Assembly (NCBI GenBank): GCA_023405705.1
Contig: JAEXXR010000546.1
Span: 1 to 15,274 of the forward strand
DNA length: 15,274 nt
DNA from: Actinomycetes bacterium
GTDB taxonomy: Bacteria; Actinomycetota; Thermoleophilia; Solirubrobacterales; Solirubrobacteraceae
Direction of reading: 5' to 3'
Of this stretch, positions 1 through 6,658 are shown one piece after another; position 1 is the stretch's first letter; each line of letters begins with the position of its first letter. The position numbers and the translations under genes were made by a program. Under the pieces are notes generated by a model, which was not told where the DNA came from, searched no databases, and saw only the letters and a list, made by a program, of their open reading frames with translations.

Positions 1-215
1 CGACTGCCCGGCTGCGGCGCCGGCTGGCAGCGAATCGGCCGCGCGTCTCGCCGGCCGCCCGCCGTCGCAGACCGCGCGTCGTAGCCCTGGAGGGTGAGCG
101 CGCGCCTGCGGGCCGCTGGCTGGTGCGGGCGCGGATCGCGGACGGCAGCGTCGCCGCCTACCCGATCGAGCTGCTGATCGACGGCCGGCGCGTGGTCGCG
201 ATCGGGGGTGAGTGA
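1..215 (+). CDS. 3' end of an unidentified transfer-module protein (partial)
   Basis: An open frame enters from the left edge and ends at the TGA at 213-215, giving about 70 residues. The first half is very arginine-rich. The end (about residues 38-70) reads like a small beta-rich domain and closes with IELLIDGRRVVAIGGE. The GTG start of the next gene (208) lies inside its last codons, so the two are translationally coupled like the other genes of this operon. Small extracytoplasmic domains with a similar ending occur in Gram-positive conjugation proteins such as TcpC, but too little is visible to name it. The frame and coupling are seen directly; a role in transfer is inferred from position. 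Confidence 0.55.
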   Translation, partial: TARLRRRLAANRPRVSPAARRRRPRVVALEGERAPAGRWLVRARIADGSVAAYPIELLIDGRRVVAIGGE

Positions 216-1467
216 CGTGCTCGGCAATCGAACCGCGCGCCTCGCGCTCGTCGCCGCGCTCGCCGCGATCGCGCTGGTCGTCATCGCGATCTTCGCCTTC
301 GCGCTCGCACTCGGCGGCAGCGACCTCGACTGCCTCCCTGGCGACGACGGTGGCGGCGGGGCGGGGCCGGCGCCGTCAAGAGCGGCACGGCGCGACATCC
401 CGTTGGACCGGTTGCGGCTCTACCGCGCCGCTGGCAGACGGGTCGACATCGACTGGACCTTCCTCGCGTCGATCGGCGCGCAGGAGTGCGACCACGGGAT
501 GTGTCGCGGTGACAACGGCTACGGCTGCGCCGGCCCGATGCAGATCTCGATGCGGCGCGGCAGCCCGTGCAGCCCCGACCCGGCCTATCCGACGGAGTGG
601 GAGCGGTGGGGGATCGACGCCGACGGCGACGGCGACAAGGACGTCAACGACCCGACCGACGCGATCTTCGGCGCCGCGCGCGTGCTGCGCTTCTCCAAGG
701 ACGCGCCGGCCGCGGGCGGCAGCTACGCCGACTACCGCGCCGCCGCCTGCCGCTACTACGGCGCCTGCTCCGACGGGGTCGCCAACTACGCCGATCAGGT
801 GATGGCCCGCGCCGTCGCCTACGGCTTCAACGGCAAGGGCGCCCCGGCGGCCACCGACCCCGACGACGACCAGGCCGGCGACGGCGGCGCGGGCGGCTTC
901 GGCTGCACGCAGGGTGAAAGTTCACCGCCGATCGGCGGTGGCGACCTCGGCCCGGTCGTGCGGCTGAGAGCGCCGCGCCGGCTCGCTCCGCTGCCGGCGT
1001 CGATCATCGCGCCCGGCTTCGGACCATCGATCTCGTGCGACGCGCGGATCGTCCCGAACGTCGTCGCGCTGATGCGTCGCTACCGGCAGCGCGTCACGGC
1101 CTGTCAGGAGGCCGGGCGCGCGCTGACGGGCGAGCATCCGATCGGTGCCGGGCTGGACATCGTCCCGGCCGACAACGCCGACTGGTCGGGGACGATGCGG
1201 CTGGCGCGTGCGGCCGGGTGGAAGGAGAGCTGCGCGGCCTCGGGCGTCGCGCCCGCGTGTGCGCGACTGCCGTTTCGGTTCGTGGGCTACAACGGCTTTC
1301 CGTCCCACGGCGACCCGGCGCACTGCGCCTATCCGTGCCCGCCGCACCTGCACCTGTCGTGGAACACGTCGGCGTCGAGCGGCGGTCCTGAGAACGCGCC
1401 GCGCAGCTCGTACTTCGCGCCGTCGTGGGTCGACGTCTTCGGCCCCGAGAGGGAGGAGACGAGATGA
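208..1467 (+). CDS. Membrane-anchored bifunctional cell-wall hydrolase: lytic transglycosylase + M15-like peptidase
   Basis: This 419-aa protein probably opens the peptidoglycan for conjugative transfer (VirB1-like role). A single hydrophobic helix at about residues 11-36 anchors it, followed by a Gly/Ala/Pro linker. A lysozyme-like transglycosylase domain spans about 66-205. It has a candidate catalytic Glu93 in AQECDHG, then NGYGCAGPMQIS (103-114), typical of SLT-type enzymes, and an Asp-rich EF-hand-like loop, DADGDGDKDVNDPTDAI. After a Gly-rich linker, a second domain (about 265-415) carries GEHPIGAGLD (His310, Asp317) and HLH (380-382). That matches the HxxxxxxD...HxH zinc-ligand pattern of M15 D,D-/L,D-peptidases. 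Several Cys pairs fit an exported, disulfide-bonded protein. The GTG at 208 is chosen because it overlaps the upstream stop; it is followed at once by the anchor. The domain calls rest on motifs; the conjugation role is inferred from the neighbours. Confidence 0.8.
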   Translation: MSDVLGNRTARLALVAALAAIALVVIAIFAFALALGGSDLDCLPGDDGGGGAGPAPSRAARRDIPLDRLRLYRAAGRRVDIDWTFLASIGAQECDHGMCRGDNGYGCAGPMQISMRRGSPCSPDPAYPTEWERWGIDADGDGDKDVNDPTDAIFGAARVLRFSKDAPAAGGSYADYRAAACRYYGACSDGVANYADQVMARAVAYGFNGKGAPAATDPDDDQAGDGGAGGFGCTQGESSPPIGGGDLGPVVRLRAPRRLAPLPASIIAPGFGPSISCDARIVPNVVALMRRYRQRVTACQEAGRALTGEHPIGAGLDIVPADNADWSGTMRLARAAGWKESCAASGVAPACARLPFRFVGYNGFPSHGDPAHCAYPCPPHLHLSWNTSASSGGPENAPRSSYFAPSWVDVFGPEREETR

Positions 1468-2621
1468 CCGGGCACTGGATCGTCGACCTGTTCGCCGGCG
1501 CCGGAGGGTGGGAGGAAGGGCTCCTGCAGCTCGGCCGCCGCGCGCTCGGGATCGAGTTCGACCCGTGGGCCGCAGCGACCGCCCGCGCCGCCGGACACGA
1601 CCGCCTCGAAGCCGACGTCGCCGCGCTCGACCCGCGTGACTTCGGCCTGGTCGAGGGGCTGATCGGCTCGCCGCCGTGTCAGGCGTATTCGACCGCCGGC
1701 AAGGGGCTGGGCAGAGCGGACAAGCCGCGCGTGATCGCGTGCGCGCACGAGCTGGCCGCCGGCAACGACAGCCGCGCCGAGCACGCCGCCCGGTGTCGCG
1801 ATCCGCGGTCGCTGCTGACGGTCGAGCCGCTGCGCTGGACGCTCGCGCTCAAGCCGCGCTGGGTGGCGCTGGAGCAGGTGCCGGCGGTGCTGGAGCTGTG
1901 GTCGGAGTTCGCCGGCCTGCTCGCCGTCCATGGCTACCACGTCGCGGCCGGTGTGCTGAGCGCCGAGCAGTACGGCGTGCCGCAGTCGCGCCGCCGCGCG
2001 TTCCTGATCGCCTCGCTCGACGGACCGGTTCAACTGCCAGCCCCGACGCACCGCTCCTACGACCCACGGCACCCGCACCGGGTGCTCGAGGACGAGCGGG
2101 GCCTGTCGCCGTGGGTGAGCATGGGGCAGGCGCTCGGGCGGCCTGAGCCGGCGGTGACGCTGACGCACTCCAACACCGGTCACGGCACACGGCCGCTCGG
2201 TCTAGCACGCACCTTGGATTGTCCGGCGCGGACGTTGGATAGCACGTCTGGCTCGTGGACGATCCACCCACTGGCCGCCGACGCCGATCCGCACTACGAC
2301 ACGCGGCAGGGGTGGGGGAGGCCGCGCTCGATCGACAAGCCGGCGCCGACGATCTCGGGCAGCTGCCCGCCGATCTGGGTCACCGGATCGGCGGCGCGCG
2401 CGGAGATCGACCCGGCGCCCGGCGGCTACCGCCCGCGGCGCGGCGAGCGGGTGACGGTCGAGCAGGCGTCGGTCCTGCAGGGCTTCGGTCCCGACTACCC
2501 GTGGAGCGGGTCGCGCGCGCGTAAGTTCCGCCAGATCGGCAACGCCGTCTGCCCGCCGCTGGCGCGGCAGGTCCTCGCCGCCGCGATGGCCCCGAGTGCT
2601 GCCAGCGGGGTGGCGCGATGA
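1464..2621 (+). CDS. DNA (cytosine-5-)-methyltransferase
   Basis: This 385-aa C5 cytosine methyltransferase transfers a methyl group from AdoMet to cytosine in DNA. Motif I is DLFAGAGGWEEG (residues 8-19). Motif IV is GSPPCQAYS with the catalytic Cys in PPC. Motif VI reads LEQVP where most relatives have ENV. Motif VIII is QYGVPQSRRRAFLIA, and motif X, IGNAVCPPLA, is near the end. The region between VIII and X is the variable target-recognition part. Length and motif order are normal, so it looks intact. The start is the ATG at 1464, which overlaps the upstream stop (ATGA) and has a GGAGGAGA ribosome site just before it; a longer frame from 1425 is less likely. No restriction endonuclease is adjacent, so it is probably an orphan, perhaps protecting the element from restriction during transfer (inference). 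Confidence 0.92.
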   Translation: MTGHWIVDLFAGAGGWEEGLLQLGRRALGIEFDPWAAATARAAGHDRLEADVAALDPRDFGLVEGLIGSPPCQAYSTAGKGLGRADKPRVIACAHELAAGNDSRAEHAARCRDPRSLLTVEPLRWTLALKPRWVALEQVPAVLELWSEFAGLLAVHGYHVAAGVLSAEQYGVPQSRRRAFLIASLDGPVQLPAPTHRSYDPRHPHRVLEDERGLSPWVSMGQALGRPEPAVTLTHSNTGHGTRPLGLARTLDCPARTLDSTSGSWTIHPLAADADPHYDTRQGWGRPRSIDKPAPTISGSCPPIWVTGSAARAEIDPAPGGYRPRRGERVTVEQASVLQGFGPDYPWSGSRARKFRQIGNAVCPPLARQVLAAAMAPSAASGVAR

Positions 2622-2800
2622 ACCGCGTTTCCGGTCGCGTTTTCCATCGCGTTTCCGGTCGCGTTTCCCGTCGCGCTTCCGATCGCGCGACCCGTTCTTC
2701 CGGATCGGTCCTGATCGCCGGTGAGAGCGGCGATCGCGAGGCCGGTCGTTTGGCGACATCTATCCCGCGAAGCGGGGGTGACCTTCATGAAGGCGACTGA
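2618..2800 (+). CDS. Possible small basic coupling peptide built on 12-nt repeats
   Basis: This 60-codon ORF has an ATG that overlaps the methyltransferase stop (ATGA), and its end overlaps the start of the next gene by 14 nt. It therefore bridges what would otherwise be the only large gap in this part of the operon. Its first third is a four-residue repeat (RVSG, RVFH, RVSG, RVSR, RASD, RATR) encoded by the DNA repeat tract at 2625-2684. It could be a real basic peptide, or a leader that carries ribosomes to the ATPase start. It could also be an accident of a non-coding repeat staying in frame. No homology is recognised. Confidence 0.3.
   Translation: MNRVSGRVFHRVSGRVSRRASDRATRSSGSVLIAGESGDREAGRLATSIPRSGGDLHEGD
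2625..2684 (+). repeat. Tandem array of five 12-nt units
   Basis: There are five head-to-tail copies of a 12-nt unit with consensus GCGTTTCCGGTC, starting at 2625, 2637, 2649, 2661 and 2673. Copies 1 and 3 are identical; the others differ at two to four positions. A degenerate sixth copy starts GCGCGACC at 2685. The array sits directly upstream of the DNA-translocase gene. Iterated short repeats in such a place can be protein-binding sites, such as the TraB-recognised clt repeats of Streptomyces elements or oriT/iteron sites. That comparison is only an analogy, because the unit sequence here is different. Confidence 0.85.
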
Positions 2801-5366
2801 ACGAAGAGACGCGATCGCGCTGCTGCTCCTGGCGGGCGCGCTGCTGGCCGGGCTGGTCGCGACGCAGATCGGCGGATGGCTGGACGCCGTGGTCGAGCTG
2901 GCTCGCTCCCCGCTCGTGCCCGTGCTCGCCGGTATCGCTCTCGCGGGCCTCGTCGCGCTGCTCCTCGTCGGCGCGATCGCGACCCGTCGCGCGCTCGCCC
3001 GCCGGGTCGGCGTGACGCTGATCCCGGCCGACTCCTTCGACCCCGACCCCGAGGCCGTGACGCGGTTCGCCGCCGGCCTCTCGCGCACGCGCCGCCTGAG
3101 CGACCTGCTGCGCTGGCGCGCCACTGCCGTCCGCGTCCGGATCGACACCGACCCGGCAGGGCTGCTGCGCTACGGCGTCGAGCTGCCCGACCACGCCCGC
3201 GCCGGCCTGCGGACCGCCGCCGCCGGCTACGACGCCGTCGAGCGGCACGACCCCGACCCACCACCCGAACAACCGCACGACGACGAGGGCGGCGGCGGGG
3301 AGCGGGTCGAAGTCGCACGCGCGGAGCTGGTGCTCGCGCGCCCGAGCGCCTGGCCGCTGCGCGACGCCGGGATCGATCCCGACCCGCTCGCCGCGTTCGC
3401 CCGCACGCTCGAGACGCTGCGCGTCGCGGACGAGCACGCGGTCGTCTGCGTCGACCTGCTGCCCATCGGACCCGGCCGCCGCCGACGCATCCGTCGCAGA
3501 CTGCTGCGCGACGCCGACCGCGCCCGCCACGACCGCCGGGGCGCGCTCGGCGGGCTGCTCGACCCCGAGCAGCCGTCCGGGCGCCAGACGGTGCCCGAGC
3601 TGATCGAACGGCGCGCCGGCCACCGGGCGCTCGCGAGCAAGCTCGGCTCCCCCGAGCCGATGTTCGAGATCCAGGTGCTGCTGCGCGTCACCAGCCCCAC
3701 CCGCGGACGCGCCGTCGCGCAGCTGCACGCCCTGCTCGGCGCGTTCGACAGCTTCGCCGGCGAGAACCACTTCCGCGTCAGCGGACTGCGGCTGCCCGGC
3801 GGGTTCCTCGGCGCCGACGCGCCGTGGCGACGGCGCCGCTTCGACCGCCGCGCCCGCACCGGCCTCTTCAAGCCCGCCCGCCGTCGGATCGTCACCGCGA
3901 GCGAGATCGCCGGCCTGCTCAAACCGCCGACCGCCAGCTGCGGGAGGACCGGTGTGCTGCGTTCCGGCGGCGTCATCCCGCCGCCGCCGCGCGACCTGCC
4001 GACCTTCACCGGCGGACCCGATCTGCTGCCGCTCGGCCGCGTCCGCGACCCTGTCGACGGCGAGCGGATCGTCGGCGTGCCGATCGAGGGGACGTTCTTC
4101 ACCTACATGGCGGGACGGTCGCGCTACGGCAAGACCGAGACCGGCATCGGCCAGTTCGTCCACCTCGCCCGCACCGGTCACGGCTGCTTCTTCCTGGACC
4201 CGCACGAGGACGCGATCGAGCGGATCAAGCACTACCTCACCGACGCCGAGCGCGCCCGGATCATCGAACTCGACTTCGCCGACCAGCACGCCGGACGGCA
4301 GCCCGGCTGGAACCTCTTCGCGGCCGGCGAGCGTCCCCGTCACCAGCAGGTCGACGCGATCGTCGACGCCTTCGCCAGCGCCTTGCGCTGGGACGAGGTC
4401 AACGCCCGCGCGCTCAACCTCACCACCCAATCCGCGGAAGCGCTCGTCGACCTCGCCGACGCGCTCCCGCCCGAGCTGGCGCCGACGATCTTCCAGATCC
4501 CGACGCTGCTGACCGACGACGAGTGGCGCGCAGCGGTGCTGCCGAAGGTCGCGCCCGCCACCCGTCAGTTCTTCACCGAGCGGCTCCCGCTGCTCAGCGC
4601 TGAGGCGATCACGCCCGTCACCAACCTGATCGACCGGCTGCGCGCCGCGCCCGCGGTGGCGGCCGTGCTCGGGAGCCCGACCTCTCAGTACGACGTGCGC
4701 GCCGCGATGGACAGCGGCGCGATCGTGCTCGCCTGCCCCGGCTCGGGCGCCACCCGCGACAGACTCGTCGCCAACTTCCTCGTCTACGACTTGTTGCACG
4801 CGGCGAAGTCGCGTGCAACGCTCGACCCCTCCGAGCGGCGGCCGTTCTTCGTCTTCCTCGACGAGGTGCAGACCTACGACGGCGCCTCATCGGGCAACCT
4901 CGCCGCGCTGCTGGAGCAGACCGCCAAGTACGGCATCCGCGCGTTCCTCTTCAACCAGAACCCCGAGCGCCTGACACCGGCGACCTTGAACGCCGTCACC
5001 ACCAACCGCTCGCACCTGCTCAGCACGACGCTCAACGCCAGAGGCGCCGGCATCATCGGCCGCGAGTGGGAGGGACAGATCGACCGCGAACTCCTCACCC
5101 GCCTGGAGCGCTACACCTACCTCGCCTCCGTCACCCACCACGGCAGAGCGAGCCCGCCGTTCCTCGTCCACGGCCTCGCCGCCGACGACCTCCACGACCG
5201 CCACCCGCTCGCCGAGACCAGCCAGTCGTTTGCGGAGGACGCGGCGGCGGTCGAGGAGGTGATCGCGGCGCTCGACGGGCACGACGACCGCATCCTCGCC
5301 GCGCTCGGCGGCAAGAGCAGAGAAGCCGATGACCCGCCGGCCGAGCGGACGGTGAGCGCATCATGA
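2787..5366 (+). CDS. TraG/VirD4/HerA-type DNA-translocating ATPase (coupling protein)
   Basis: This 859-aa membrane-bound ATPase probably pumps the element's DNA to the recipient. Two hydrophobic helices (about residues 9-29 and 43-64) are followed by an Arg-rich cytoplasmic region of about 350 residues of unknown fold. The P-loop ATPase domain comes next. Walker A is GRSRYGKT (443-450), followed by FFLDPHEDAIERI, as in DUF87/HerA and TraG enzymes. Walker B is FFVFLDEVQ (Asp692, Glu693). Shortly after comes the LFNQNPERLTPATLNAV stretch, where TraD/TraG proteins carry their conserved Gln motif. The start is taken as the ATG at 2787 behind GCGGGGGTGACC; an in-frame GTG at 2721 would add 22 residues. 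The stop overlaps the next start (ATGA). The ATPase class is clear. Whether it moves single-stranded DNA (VirD4-like) or double-stranded DNA (FtsK-like) cannot be told. Confidence 0.87.
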   Translation: MKATERRDAIALLLLAGALLAGLVATQIGGWLDAVVELARSPLVPVLAGIALAGLVALLLVGAIATRRALARRVGVTLIPADSFDPDPEAVTRFAAGLSRTRRLSDLLRWRATAVRVRIDTDPAGLLRYGVELPDHARAGLRTAAAGYDAVERHDPDPPPEQPHDDEGGGGERVEVARAELVLARPSAWPLRDAGIDPDPLAAFARTLETLRVADEHAVVCVDLLPIGPGRRRRIRRRLLRDADRARHDRRGALGGLLDPEQPSGRQTVPELIERRAGHRALASKLGSPEPMFEIQVLLRVTSPTRGRAVAQLHALLGAFDSFAGENHFRVSGLRLPGGFLGADAPWRRRRFDRRARTGLFKPARRRIVTASEIAGLLKPPTASCGRTGVLRSGGVIPPPPRDLPTFTGGPDLLPLGRVRDPVDGERIVGVPIEGTFFTYMAGRSRYGKTETGIGQFVHLARTGHGCFFLDPHEDAIERIKHYLTDAERARIIELDFADQHAGRQPGWNLFAAGERPRHQQVDAIVDAFASALRWDEVNARALNLTTQSAEALVDLADALPPELAPTIFQIPTLLTDDEWRAAVLPKVAPATRQFFTERLPLLSAEAITPVTNLIDRLRAAPAVAAVLGSPTSQYDVRAAMDSGAIVLACPGSGATRDRLVANFLVYDLLHAAKSRATLDPSERRPFFVFLDEVQTYDGASSGNLAALLEQTAKYGIRAFLFNQNPERLTPATLNAVTTNRSHLLSTTLNARGAGIIGREWEGQIDRELLTRLERYTYLASVTHHGRASPPFLVHGLAADDLHDRHPLAETSQSFAEDAAAVEEVIAALDGHDDRILAALGGKSREADDPPAERTVSAS

Positions 5367-6244
5367 GCGCACCGCCGCGCTCGCTCTCGACCATCGCCGT
5401 CGACGTGCTCGAGAGCTGCGTCCAGCACCGACTGCTGACGACGGTGCAGCTGCACGATCTGCACCGCCCGGCACGCAGAATCCGCGCGACGCAACAGCTG
5501 CTGGCCAAGCTGCGCGACCTCGACCTCCTCGCGACCGCGGGCGGTCGGCGTGAGCCGCTGCTTTGGTACGCGACCGAGCGCGGCGCGGCCACCGTCGAGG
5601 CGGTCGCGATGCGCGCCGAGACACGCCACAAGTTGATCTCGCCCGAGCAGGCCGCCGGCCCGCTGCGCCACCACACCGTCGCCGTCAACGACGTCGGGCT
5701 CGCGTTCGTTCGCGCCGCCCGCCAGCGGGGCGACGACTGCGGTCCGCAGAGCTGGCGCCACGAGATCGCCCATCCTCTCGGCCCGCCGCCCGGACAGCAC
5801 GCCTCCGAGCAGCTGATCGCGGACGCGCTGCTCACCTACCAGCACAACGACGACGAGGCGATTCGCTTCCACTATCGCTTCATCGAACTCGACCGGGCCA
5901 CGATGCCCGTCGACACTCTCGCCGACAAGCTCGCCCGCTACGCCCGTCTCTACCGCTACGCCGGCAGACCGACCGCCAGAGGCGACGCCAGAGCGCTCTG
6001 GACCCACCGCTACACCGTCTTCCCTGGCGTCCTGCTCGTCCTCGCCGGCGACACCCGCGACCGGCTTCAACGGCGCCGCCGGATCGTGCTCGACCTCTGC
6101 GCCGCCGACCGCCAGCTGACCGCGACGCAGCAGGTCAAGGTGACCTGCTGCCTGCTCAACGACCTCCGCGACCAGGGGCCGTTCGCCGAGATCTTCCACC
6201 GGCCCGAGGCGCCCAAAGAACCGACCGACTGGCTGCGGGCATGA
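5363..6244 (+). CDS. Replication-relaxation-family protein
   Basis: This 293-aa protein resembles the replication-relaxation family (PF13814), which is common on Gram-positive mobile elements and thought to act in plasmid or ICE replication or DNA relaxation. The first 75 residues look like a winged-helix DNA-binding domain: VLESCVQHRLLTTVQLHDL, then ATQQLLAKLRDLDLL and a beta-wing region ending LLWYATERG. The segment LRHHTVAVNDVGLAFVRAA and the later ADALLTYQHND...FIELDRATMP with KLARYARLYRY are typical of this family. It is coupled by ATGA overlaps to the ATPase before it and the excisionase after it. No other relaxase is seen in the window, so it is the best candidate for the DNA-processing partner of the ATPase. 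The family call rests on remembered patterns rather than a search. Confidence 0.75.
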   Translation: MSAPPRSLSTIAVDVLESCVQHRLLTTVQLHDLHRPARRIRATQQLLAKLRDLDLLATAGGRREPLLWYATERGAATVEAVAMRAETRHKLISPEQAAGPLRHHTVAVNDVGLAFVRAARQRGDDCGPQSWRHEIAHPLGPPPGQHASEQLIADALLTYQHNDDEAIRFHYRFIELDRATMPVDTLADKLARYARLYRYAGRPTARGDARALWTHRYTVFPGVLLVLAGDTRDRLQRRRRIVLDLCAADRQLTATQQVKVTCCLLNDLRDQGPFAEIFHRPEAPKEPTDWLRA

Positions 6245-6480
6245 CCGACGAGCGACCGCATCCGATCCGGCCGCCGGCCGACGATCCGGAACCCCTGATC
6301 GACGCCGCCGAGGCCGCCCGGCTGCTCGGCGTGCCGAAGACCTGGGTGCTCGCCGAGGCCCGCGCCCGCCGCATCCCGCACGTGCGGCTCGGCCGCTACG
6401 TGCGCTTCGAGGCAACAGAGCTGCGACGTTGGCGCGCCTCCAGACGTCGCGGCCCTGGCAGCCGCCCTAGTCCCGGCTGA
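6241..6480 (+). CDS. Excisionase-like helix-turn-helix protein (Xis)
   Basis: This 79-aa protein has a MerR/excisionase-type winged helix (HTH_17 type). The pattern LIDAAEAARLLGVPKTWVLA (19-38) is followed by ARRIPHVRLGRYVRFEATEL (42-61) and an Arg-rich tail. Such proteins bind element DNA to direct integrase toward excision, and some also regulate transcription. The ATG at 6241 overlaps the stop of the upstream gene (ATGA), which fixes the start. The integrase follows after a structured 178-nt spacer. Family membership is strong; a directionality-factor role is inferred from its position. Confidence 0.85.
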   Translation: MTDERPHPIRPPADDPEPLIDAAEAARLLGVPKTWVLAEARARRIPHVRLGRYVRFEATELRRWRASRRRGPGSRPSPG

Positions 6481-6518
6481 CCGGTCCACCTAGCGTCGCG
6501 CGCGACACACCACAAGAT

Positions 6519-6549
6519 GGCCCCCGCGCCGCTGCAACGGCCGGGGGCC
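6519..6549 (+). terminator. GC-rich hairpin after xis
   Basis: GGCCCCCG (6519-6526) pairs with CGGGGGCC (6542-6549). After a one-base bulge (6527), GCCG pairs with CGGC around a CTGCAA loop. No U-tract follows. High-GC actinomycetes often end transcripts with such stems, so it may reduce read-through from xis into int. Termination is inferred; the stem is seen. Confidence 0.4.
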
Positions 6550-6582
6550 CGGCGCCGGAGCAAGGTCCGACACGCCCCCGAC

Positions 6583-6618
6583 GCTACACCCCGCGCCAAC
6601 CCGGCGCCGGGGTGTAGC
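6583..6618 (+). promoter_or_regulatory. 15-bp bulged hairpin in the integrase leader
   Basis: GCTACACCCCGCGCC (6583-6597) pairs with its complement at 6604-6618 around the loop AACCC, with one unpaired base at 6607. It is among the most stable stems in the window and lies about 40 nt upstream of the integrase start. It could be a terminator or attenuator stem, or a DNA site for Xis/Int. Confidence 0.5.
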
Positions 6619-6630
6619 CGCCGGAGCTCC

Positions 6631-6652
6631 GGCCTCCAGACCAGAGGAGGCC
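6631..6652 (+). promoter_or_regulatory. Ribosome-binding site of int inside a 7-bp stem
   Basis: GGCCTCC (6631-6637) is the exact complement of GGAGGCC (6646-6652), with an 8-nt loop. GGAGG (6646-6650) is the Shine-Dalgarno sequence, 8 nt before the integrase ATG at 6659. The stem would block ribosome access. The overlapping palindrome GCCGGAGCTCCGGC (6620-6633) competes for 6631-6633 and could free the site. Confidence 0.55.
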
Positions 6653-6658
6653 AGTCCC

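Larger units (their letters stand above)
6481..6658 (+). promoter_or_regulatory. Structured xis-int leader
   Basis: This is the only long spacer in the transfer operon, and it is dense with symmetry. In order: a 12-bp palindrome (6495-6506), a bulged 12-bp hairpin (6519-6549), a bulged 15-bp hairpin (6583-6618), a 14-bp palindrome (6620-6633), and a stem covering the integrase ribosome-binding site (6631-6652). The last two share 6631-6633 and cannot both form. This suggests attenuation or translational control of integrase, though some of the palindromes could instead be Xis/Int binding sites. Confidence 0.6.

Noticed and set aside
2625..2684. Considered as a CRISPR array.
   Set aside because: Units are 12 nt and directly adjacent with no spacers, and no cas genes are present.
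2760..4799. A 679-codon minus-strand open frame opposite the ATPase gene.
   Set aside because: Low-complexity Gly/Ala/Arg/Asp-rich product, typical of an antisense frame of a high-GC gene. The plus-strand frame has Walker A and B motifs.
5117..6415. A 432-codon minus-strand frame opposite the replication-relaxation gene.
   Set aside because: Crosses three coupled plus-strand genes, and the product is compositionally biased; an antisense shadow.
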